Below are positions 50,384-58,682 of a DNA stretch of 64,000 bases, one piece after another. Each line of letters starts with the position of its first letter. Position 1 is the stretch's first letter. The DNA lies in NCBI RefSeq assembly GCF_014648575.1, contig NZ_BMRJ01000002.1:697736-761735 (forward strand). The letters run 5' to 3'. The notes beneath the pieces are model-generated. The model did not search any database. It had not been told where the DNA came from and was given only the letters and a program-made list of their open reading frames with translations. Source of the DNA: Agromyces mediolanus. Lineage in GTDB: Bacteria; Actinomycetota; Actinomycetes; Actinomycetales; Microbacteriaceae. The position numbers and the translations under genes are program-made.

Positions 50384-50659
50384 TCAGATGAACCAGACCT
50401 GGAACATCCACTTCCGCTTCGAGTCCTGGTAGTGGCACGGCGTGTACGCGGTGCGCGTGTGGCCGGTCGCCGCGATGCGCTGGAACGCGTACGTCTGCTC
50501 CGACTGGCAGCGCTGCTTCGTCGGGTAGTTGCTGTACGTCTGCATCTGTTCGTAGGCGGCATTCGCGGGGGCGGCGGTGGCGAGCGCGAGGCCGCCACCC
50601 AGGGCGAGGCTCGCCGCGGTGGCGAGCGCCGCGGTCTTCGTGCGGATGGAGGTGCGCAT
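50384..50659 (-). CDS. Small secreted two-cysteine protein, paralogue of 43134-43373
   Basis: 91 aa. Signal peptide with cleavage after ANA; mature part of about 58 residues with two Cys (QRCQSEQTY and YTPCHYQ), then KRKWMFQVWFI. Alignment by eye with the other protein matches Cys-Gln, the second Cys-His, the basic block and the KW-x-F ending. Each gene stands alone at a different locus. The ATG at 50659 is chosen for its signal peptide; longer frames lack one. Function unknown. Confidence 0.7.
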   Translation of the reverse strand: MRTSIRTKTAALATAASLALGGGLALATAAPANAAYEQMQTYSNYPTKQRCQSEQTYAFQRIAATGHTRTAYTPCHYQDSKRKWMFQVWFI

Positions 50660-50768
50660 CGTGTTCCCTTCGGTCGTGCGTGCCGCCAAGCTATCCCCGG
50701 GCTCGCGCCGGGGGAATGGGGAGCGCTGCCCATCCGGAGCGTCGCCGGCATCCGTCAGACTGGTGGGC

Positions 50769-51176
50769 ATGCCAGTTTTCGATCACCTCGGGGTCTCCGT
50801 CGCCGACCTCCGCCGCGGCATCGACCAGTTCGACGCCGTGCTCACCGCCCTCGGCTTCGAGAAGGGTGGCGAGCACGACGACTCGGCCGCCTGGTGGAAG
50901 GAGGGCGAGACGGAGTTCATCGTCTTCGCCGCGCGCGAGCCCGAGTCGGGTCCGCACGAGCACGGCCGGGTCGGCTGGCAGCACCTCGCCTTCGCGGTCG
51001 ACTCCCGCGACGAGGTCGACCGGCTGCACGCGGTCGCGACGGATGCCGGGTGGAGCGTCGTGCGCGAGCCCAAGCTGTACCCCCGCTTCAACGAGCGCTA
51101 CTACGCCTCGTTCCTGGAGGACGACAACGGCATCCGTATCGAGTTCATGCATAACCCGCCGCGCGACGCGGAGTGA
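50769..51176 (+). CDS. VOC family protein (glyoxalase fold)
   Basis: 135 aa. FDHLGVSVADLRRGIDQFDAVLTALGF, GWQHLAFAVDSRDEVDRLH and YYASFLEDDNGIRIEFMH are the expected VOC blocks, with His and Glu metal ligands. Similar to extradiol-dioxygenase-like and lyase-like VOC enzymes. CAGACT seven bases before the ATG suggests a leaderless mRNA. Its stop is immediately followed by the stop of the convergent gene. Confidence 0.8.
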   Translation: MPVFDHLGVSVADLRRGIDQFDAVLTALGFEKGGEHDDSAAWWKEGETEFIVFAAREPESGPHEHGRVGWQHLAFAVDSRDEVDRLHAVATDAGWSVVREPKLYPRFNERYYASFLEDDNGIRIEFMHNPPRDAE

Positions 51177-51446
51177 TCACGCGAGGATGTTCGTGACGGC
51201 GCCCCACGCCATGAACGGCGTCATGAGCGTCAACACGCACCCCGTGTAGCGGATGCGGCCCGTCGAGAACATCTTGGCGGCCATTCGAGGTCCTAGAAGT
51301 GGGCCTCCTCCCACTTGAAAGAACCGGCCGACTCGGCGCGGGACGACGACTGAGGCGATGCCCAACGCGAAGAAGCCGATGAAACCGATGCTCGCGAACA
51401 CGAGTTCGGCGGTGGTCTGACTCACTGGAGTGTCCGCTGGTTCCAT
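51177..51446 (-). CDS. Small membrane protein, two helices
   Basis: 89 aa with helices LVFASIGFIGFFALGIASVVVP and YTGCVLTLMTPFMAWGAVTNIL joined by a basic loop. The codon choice is a little less GC-biased than its neighbours. Lies 13 bases after the lipoprotein gene on the same strand. No family recognised. Confidence 0.6.
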   Translation of the reverse strand: MEPADTPVSQTTAELVFASIGFIGFFALGIASVVVPRRVGRFFQVGGGPLLGPRMAAKMFSTGRIRYTGCVLTLMTPFMAWGAVTNILA

Positions 51447-51459
51447 GTCGCGGCGGGAT

Positions 51460-51957
51460 TCATGGTGCGACCTTATCCGGTCTGTTCCGGGTCTCGGACG
51501 GTGGGGCCACCAGACAACGGCCGCCCACGAGCGGTGCCTCGGCGCTGAGGTACTGCCGATCGGGGTCCGTTTCGAGCGGGCGGAACTGGCCGACGAGGCA
51601 TCCATCATCGAACCGCACCGCCCAGAAGTACGCATCGGCGGGCTTGCCCTCGGTGGTGAGGTCGTCCCCGAATTCGAGTCGCTCGTCGGGCGCGCCCGCG
51701 GTGCGCAGGGCATCGACGAAGTCTGACGTCGTCGGTGGCCCATCCCGCTCGATGACCCCGTGAGCGAGAGCGTCGAAGGTCTCGAGATTGCGTGTGGGCG
51801 GAGTGCTCAGGTCGAGCGCACGTGGCGTCGCCGACGGGGACGGCGGAGGAGCAGATACCGGTGTGCTCGCCGACGGGGGAGCAACGGTCGAGGTGCACCC
51901 GACGAGCAGCGTCACGGCGATCATGGATGCCGCGACGGCACGCCCTCGTTGAGGCAT
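51460..51957 (-). CDS. Secreted lipoprotein, unknown function
   Basis: 165 aa. Signal peptide with lipobox LLVGC, a Ser/Pro/Ala-rich linker of about 30 residues, then a small acidic domain (DDGCLVGQFRP, LVGGRCLVAPP) with two Cys. Membrane-anchored on the outside. The long open frame upstream of it is antisense to the ABC-F gene and is not coding. Possibly co-transcribed with the small membrane protein. Confidence 0.7.
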   Translation of the reverse strand: MPQRGRAVAASMIAVTLLVGCTSTVAPPSASTPVSAPPPSPSATPRALDLSTPPTRNLETFDALAHGVIERDGPPTTSDFVDALRTAGAPDERLEFGDDLTTEGKPADAYFWAVRFDDGCLVGQFRPLETDPDRQYLSAEAPLVGGRCLVAPPSETRNRPDKVAP

Positions 51958-52110
51958 CCGTATCTCCTTCCGATCTGCGTTCGCGCGACCTGGAGCCTCG
52001 CACATTCCGTTGCTCGGCGTCGCCGCCCGTGCACAGGCGCGCTCGGTAGAGTCGACTGGCGGCTCGAGGCATCCGTCTCGCCGCTCCCGACCCCCGACGC
52101 GAGGACACCC

Positions 52111-54576
<2,466 letters not shown>

Positions 54577-54602
54577 GCTTCTACTTCAGCGCGCGGAATC
54601 CG

Positions 54603-54642
54603 GAAACACTAGCGATGGTTTCTGTGGATGATTCGGTAGCAT
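54603..54642 (+). promoter_or_regulatory. LysR operator and leaderless promoter
   Basis: GAAAC-N10-GTTTC (54603-54622) is a LysR-type interrupted palindrome between the divergent EamA and LysR genes. TAGCAT (54637-54642) ends six bases before the LysR ATG. Confidence 0.6.
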
Positions 54643-54648
54643 CTGTGC

Positions 54649-55608
54649 ATGATCGATCTCGAAGCGGTGGTCGCGTTGCGCGCCGTGGCGACCAACGGCA
54701 GCGTCGCGGCGGCCGCCGACGCGCTCGGCTTCACGCCCTCGGCGGTGTCGCAGCAGATCAAGCGGCTCGAGCGCGGTACGCGCGTCGCGTTGCTCGAGCG
54801 GGCGGGGCGCGGCGTGGTGCTGACGGATGCCGGTCGCCAGCTCGTGACGTCATCGGCGACGGTGCTCGCCGAGCTCGAACGGATCGAGGCCGACCTGCAC
54901 CTCGCGGGCGGTCCCGTCGCCGATCGTGGACCCGTCGTCGGCGAAGTGCGCATCGGCGTGTTCTCGACCGCGGTGCGCGGGCTGCTCGTCGACGTGCTGC
55001 CGAAGCTGCGGGCGGAACACCCCGAGCTGCGCGTGCCCCTGCGCGAGAGCGAGCCGTGGGAGACGATCGCGCTCGTCGCGTCGGGGCAGCGCGACCTCGG
55101 CATCGTGCACCGCTGGGGCGGCGTCGCGCTCGCGATGCCCGATCATCTGGTCGAGACGCCGCTGTTCACGGATGTCGCGGACGTGATCCTGCGCCGCGAC
55201 CACCCGCTGGCCGCCGCTGCTTCGTTGACTCCGACCGACCTCGCGGGCGAGGACTGGATCGCGACCTTCGACTCGACCATCTGCCGACAGTGGCTGCGGC
55301 GGCTGTTCGACGGCGTCTCGAACGCGCCCCGCATCGTGCACGAATCGATGGAGTTCGAGAACCACCTGGAGCTCGTGCGCGCCGGACTCGGGGTTGCCCT
55401 GGTGCCGCGGATGGGGCGTCCGGCGCTGCACGACGACCTCGTCGCGATCCCGACCGCGCAGCCCGCGTCGACCAGGGGAGTGTCGGCCGTGCACCGGCGG
55501 AGTCAGGCGGACTCGCCGGCGCTGCAGGTGGTGTTGGAGGGGGTGCGGGCGGTGGCGGCTGCGCGCCTCGGTAGCTCCCGAGGTTCTCACGGAGAGAATG
55601 CCCTGTGA
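54649..55608 (+). CDS. LysR family regulator
   Basis: 319 aa. The winged helix (LEAVVALRAVATNGSVAAAADALGFTPSAVSQQIKRLERG) and substrate-binding domain from about residue 95 are standard. It probably controls the divergent EamA transporter. The C-terminal 15 residues (GSSRGSHGENAL) lie at the border of the low-GC island and may have been altered by the rearrangement there. Confidence 0.85.
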   Translation: MIDLEAVVALRAVATNGSVAAAADALGFTPSAVSQQIKRLERGTRVALLERAGRGVVLTDAGRQLVTSSATVLAELERIEADLHLAGGPVADRGPVVGEVRIGVFSTAVRGLLVDVLPKLRAEHPELRVPLRESEPWETIALVASGQRDLGIVHRWGGVALAMPDHLVETPLFTDVADVILRRDHPLAAAASLTPTDLAGEDWIATFDSTICRQWLRRLFDGVSNAPRIVHESMEFENHLELVRAGLGVALVPRMGRPALHDDLVAIPTAQPASTRGVSAVHRRSQADSPALQVVLEGVRAVAAARLGSSRGSHGENAL

Positions 55609-55614
55609 CCTCTC

Positions 55615-55953
55615 CGACCCCGACGCGCACGAAATCATCGTGCGGAGGATGGCGCCGCCGCTCTTGGGCTTCAACACCTTGAAAGGGACCGGGAGCCCGA
55701 CAGCTAGAACGATGACGATCGAGTCTTTGAGTAGATCGACACTCCAGAGACCGACTCGCCAAGCAAGAAAGATCCAAGCAGCGCACCACCCGAGGTACGG
55801 CGCGAGGACGCGGAGAATCGCCCGGTTCGATGCAGCAAGGGCGACGTCGGTTACGCCAGCCAAAACTGGGCGGCGGACTTTCGGAAAGACGAGGACCAGG
55901 AGGATGCCAGCCAGAATCAGGATGACCGTCGCGATTTCGCGACTGTTCGGCAT
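55615..55953 (-). pseudogene. Truncated membrane protein gene (5' part only)
   Basis: About 110 residues from ATG 55953, with CTGGAGG upstream. Helices ATVILILAGILLVLVFP and VLAPYLGWCAAWIFLAWRVGLW are followed by LLKDSIVIVLAVGLPVPFKVL, the pattern of an actinobacterial membrane family that I remember as over 230 aa (LLKDT segment after the second helix). Here the frame runs into antisense of the LysR gene and loses all family character, so the 3' part appears deleted. GC content is clearly lower than its left neighbours. Confidence 0.55.
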
Positions 55954-56175
55954 TGTGACCTCCAGCGCAGTGTAAAACACTCTCGTGGCCCCTCGCCGCG
56001 CTTTGCGCGCCGGACTGCTGGCGCCCGAGAGCGAGCCGTGGCTCCGAACTCACCTGTTGCGGGCGGGCCACTAGCCGCGTTCTGCGCCATTGTCGCGGCT
56101 GCCCAAGAAACCCAGTCGCTCCCGGTACCGTGGCCCTGAGCGCACCGACTATGCACATCCGAAAAGGACTACGAA

Positions 56176-56319
56176 ATGGCCAAGTCCGCCTTCTATAGCT
56201 TCTACTACGACCGTGACGCGTGGCGGATCAATACGGGAACGTCTGGCATGAGCCAGCTGGTGCACGCGAGCATCAAGGTCAACCTTGTCATGTGGGTGGA
56301 CAAGGACTACCAGTGCTGA
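56176..56319 (+). pseudogene. Stump of a TIR-like (DUF1863/ThsB-type) gene, 47 codons
   Basis: The first 18 residues, MAKSAFYSFYYDRDAWRI, match the N-terminus of the TIR-like gene downstream (MVRKVFYSFHYKRDSQRV) and the DUF1863 family in general. The remaining 29 residues share no similarity with it, and the catalytic YE segment is absent. AAAAGGA precedes the ATG. Its stop overlaps the HIT gene start (TGATG), so in its present state it acts as a translated leader of that gene. An internal deletion or frameshift is likely. Confidence 0.6.
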
Positions 56320-56765
56320 TGAGTGGTATGCACACCGATTGCCCGTTCTGCGAGATCGTAATGAACGAGGATCCCGACGCCCGAGAGATCTACCGTGACA
56401 CGGGAACAGTAGCCTTCTTCCCCACCGAGCCGGCAGTCCTCGGGCACACCATGGTCATTCCTAGGCGCCATGTGCCTGATGTGTGGGAGCTCGACGCGCA
56501 CACTGCATCCCGTGTCGCCAGCACCACCCTCGTTATCGCATCGGCAATCAGGGTGGCCTTGAAGCCTGACGGGCTGAACATAATTCAGTCCAACGGCCAC
56601 GCTGCAAGCCAGACGGTGATGCATCTCCACGTCCACATAGTCCCGCGGTGGGAGAACGACAGGATCGGCCGCATCTGGCCGCCCGAGAGTGACTACAGCG
56701 AAGCGCAGAAGGACGACGCTTGGGAAGCTTTGCGCGAAGCAGTACGCGGCTTCAGAACTCGGTGA
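56319..56765 (+). CDS. HIT family hydrolase
   Basis: 148 aa. A small zinc-type Cys pair (CPFC, 8-11), PAVLGHTMVIPRRHVPD, LNIIQSNGHAASQTV and the nucleotide-binding histidine triad HLHVHIV (His102, 104, 106) are complete. HIT enzymes cleave nucleoside phosphoramidates or dinucleotides. It is coupled to the TIR-like stump and lies in the low-GC island beside an intact TIR-like gene. A link to nucleotide signalling of the TIR protein is conceivable but untested. Confidence 0.85.
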   Translation: MSGMHTDCPFCEIVMNEDPDAREIYRDTGTVAFFPTEPAVLGHTMVIPRRHVPDVWELDAHTASRVASTTLVIASAIRVALKPDGLNIIQSNGHAASQTVMHLHVHIVPRWENDRIGRIWPPESDYSEAQKDDAWEALREAVRGFRTR

Positions 56766-57231
56766 TTCCAACTCACAGGATCTGCCCGCAACGACGCTCA
56801 CGCCGCAGTACTTGCGTGTTGACCAGGACAATATCGCGTCTGCCATCCTGAGAGTCGTGCGCGCACGTACCCGCGACCCGTCGACTAGGTCCAAGTGTTT
56901 CCGGTAGCTCGGTAGACCGATCACAAGAGCTTGGGTGCGTTTCGGCCGACTTAGATGGGTGCCGCTCCGAGCGGTCCGCCACGTGCTGCAATCACGTCGT
57001 AGATCAACTTCTTCAGGACGCGGCCAAGCTCTCGCTGCGTCAGTCTGCGGGCTCCTGTCGTTGTCCGCTCGATCGTCGGACAACTGCCGAGGTGTGGCGA
57101 TGGGTGCGGAACTGGCAGGGAGAAAGGAGTAGTCCCCCCGTTTTGGGGGGCTATTTGATGAGGAAGTGTCGCGGCGTTGCCTGAGACCCTGAGTTAGTGC
57201 CGACGGTCGGCGCGATCAGTCAAAGGTGAAC
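56766..57231. other. Low-GC intergenic region, no convincing gene
   Basis: 466 bases between the HIT and TIR-like genes. Short frames exist on both strands, none with a ribosome site and family character. A reverse-strand stretch near 56950-57070 (reads ...VLKKLIYDVIAARGG) might be a gene end without its body. A GC hairpin lies at 57131-57152 and AAAGG before the TIR start codon. It looks like decayed material. Confidence 0.6.
57131..57152 (+). terminator. CCCCCC/GGGGGG hairpin before TIR-like gene
   Basis: CCCCCC and GGGGGG are separated by a GTTTT loop and flanked by AGT/CT, then ATTTGATG. A strong hairpin with a weak T-tract, about 80 bases before the TIR-like start. It insulates the TIR-like gene from upstream transcription or attenuates it. 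Confidence 0.6.
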
Positions 57232-57723
57232 ATGGTGCGCAAGGTCTTCTACAGCTTTCACTACAAGCGAGACTCCCAAAGGGTTTCTCAGGTTAAGAAC
57301 ATGGGAGTAGTTGAAGGGCAGCCAATTCTCTCGGCAAACAAGTGGGAGGAAGTCGAGGGCGGCGGAGAAGCGGCGATCAAGGAGTGGATTGCCACCGAGA
57401 TGAGCGGCAAATCGTGCTTGGTGGTTCTCATTGGGGCCCAAACGGCTGGGCGGAAGTGGGTGAACTACGAGATCATTAAGGCGTGGAACGACCGCAAGGG
57501 CGTGCTCGGCATTCACATTCATAACTTGAAGAACCTCAACGGCGACCAAGACACCAAGGGGGGAAATCCATTCGGTGGGATCTCCGTGGGAGACAAGTCA
57601 CTTAGTTCAATTGTGAAGACGTACGATCCGCCCTACAGCACGAGCACTTACGTCTATTCGCACATCAAGGACAACCTCGAGGCGTGGGTCGAGGATGCCA
57701 TTGCCATCCGGGCGCGCTACTAG
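57232..57723 (+). CDS. TIR-like domain protein (DUF1863; ThsB-type)
   Basis: 163 aa, one domain. MVRKVFYSFHYKRD is the first strand, IKEWIATEMSGKSCLVVLIGAQTAGRKWVNYEI holds the TIR core with the likely catalytic Glu80 (WxxYE), then GVLGIHIHNL. Homologues are the ThsB sensors of Thoeris, which make a signalling nucleotide from NAD+ on phage infection. AAAGG lies six bases before the ATG. The next gene starts 13 bases later. No SIR2-type ThsA is in the window, so the membrane protein downstream may be the effector. Confidence 0.8.
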   Translation: MVRKVFYSFHYKRDSQRVSQVKNMGVVEGQPILSANKWEEVEGGGEAAIKEWIATEMSGKSCLVVLIGAQTAGRKWVNYEIIKAWNDRKGVLGIHIHNLKNLNGDQDTKGGNPFGGISVGDKSLSSIVKTYDPPYSTSTYVYSHIKDNLEAWVEDAIAIRARY

Positions 57724-57736
57724 TCGAGGACTCGCG

Positions 57737-58213
57737 GTGGAGTCAGATCGCGTCAAACACCTGGAGCTTGTTCAAGCGGTAATCACTCGCCAGGCCGGCA
57801 ACTCCTTCGTGATCAAAGGCTGGTCGCTGACGGTTTCGGCGGCCTTTTTGGCGTTCGCCGCCGATCGTGGTGACCCGCTCGTCGTGACGCTTGCATTCCT
57901 CCCGATCTTTGGTTTCGCATTTCTGGACGCGTACTTTCTTCGGCAGGAGAGGTTGTTTCGCGAACTCTACAAGGACGCGATCTCGGCGTCGCCAGCGATG
58001 CGAACCTTCGATATGGATACGTCTGGCTTTCAGGACCCTGAAGCCTTCCCTCGGTCCCGTTGGAGTTCGGTGCTTATGTCGGGCCAGTTCGTTGTTTTCC
58101 ACGGCGTCATAGCACTGGTGGCGTACGGGCTACTACTTGCGACGCTTACTCCGTGCCTCGTTGAATTCATCGGGAACTTCCGCTGCGAGTTTGGCCCCCC
58201 GTTTGGAGGATGA
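57737..58213 (+). CDS. Three-helix membrane protein paired with TIR-like gene, candidate effector
   Basis: 158 aa. A short soluble N-terminal helix (VKHLELVQAVITRQAGNSFVI), a hairpin of two helices (27-41, 47-67), a conserved-looking FLRQERLFRELYKDA segment, a soluble loop and a third helix (114-137). Resembles SLATT-type two-helix effector proteins in design; I recall similar proteins next to TIR-domain genes. GTG start with GAGGA seven bases upstream. If the TIR protein makes a nucleotide signal, this would be the membrane-disrupting responder (inference). Confidence 0.7.
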   Translation: MESDRVKHLELVQAVITRQAGNSFVIKGWSLTVSAAFLAFAADRGDPLVVTLAFLPIFGFAFLDAYFLRQERLFRELYKDAISASPAMRTFDMDTSGFQDPEAFPRSRWSSVLMSGQFVVFHGVIALVAYGLLLATLTPCLVEFIGNFRCEFGPPFGG

Positions 58214-58644
58214 CGGTTTTCAGTGACCACATCCCGCTAATAGCATCGCTCGCCCGTTGACCGAGCAGTAAGCATGGGAAGACGATCTGGCCAACAGTCC
58301 ACCCGGAGGCGATCGCGGATCATTCACCGTGGGCATCACACGTGGGCATCACAAGAGTCCGGGAGAAGCTGGCAGTGTCGGCCGGCCCAGTTCGCGGGAT
58401 CTAGCGATGTGACGCTTCGAGGCGCCCAGGTATGTTCGAGGTCGTTTGGGTTGCCAGGAAGACGATCTTCTTGGTGGTGACGCGCGGGCTACCTCAGCTT
58501 CGGAGCCTACTTCGGCGACGCTACATGGCGGGTAATCACAGTTGGCTATTATCGCCTGCGTTCGCACCGCGATGGGGGGTGGATTGGTAATCGTGCGCCT
58601 CGCGCTCGATGTTAGGGGAATACTCAGCGCAGCTTCGCGTTGAA
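58214..58644. other. Intergenic region upstream of clp gene
   Basis: No gene with a credible start is visible. A short tandem copy of GTGGGCATCACA occurs at 58329-58353. A stop-free stretch near 58485-58615 has no start codon or known pattern. GC content rises towards the right, where the stress-promoter elements of the clp gene begin. Confidence 0.55.
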
Positions 58645-58665
58645 CTTGAGCGAACCACACTCAAC
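58645..58665 (+). promoter_or_regulatory. HAIR-like HspR operator of clp gene
   Basis: CTTGAGC-N7-ACTCAAC agrees with the HspR consensus CTTGAGT-N7-ACTCAAG at 12 of 14 positions. It is 17 bases before the start codon. HspR represses chaperone genes in actinobacteria and releases them on heat shock. Confidence 0.75.
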
Positions 58666-58682
58666 TTCAACCAGGAGGCCAG

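Noticed and set aside
54850-55610. Reverse frame through LysR as a long membrane protein
   Set aside because: Only the first 110 residues are membrane-like; the rest is antisense to a well-supported LysR gene.
56773-56991. Small reverse frame between HIT and TIR-like genes
   Set aside because: No ribosome site, Arg/Ser-rich, no pattern; left as part of the empty region.
57232-58213. Classical Thoeris system (ThsA-ThsB)
   Set aside because: No SIR2-STALD or other known ThsA gene lies near; only the ThsB-like half is recognisable.
58214-58644. Small coding gene upstream of clp
   Set aside because: Stop-free stretches lack start codons and ribosome sites.
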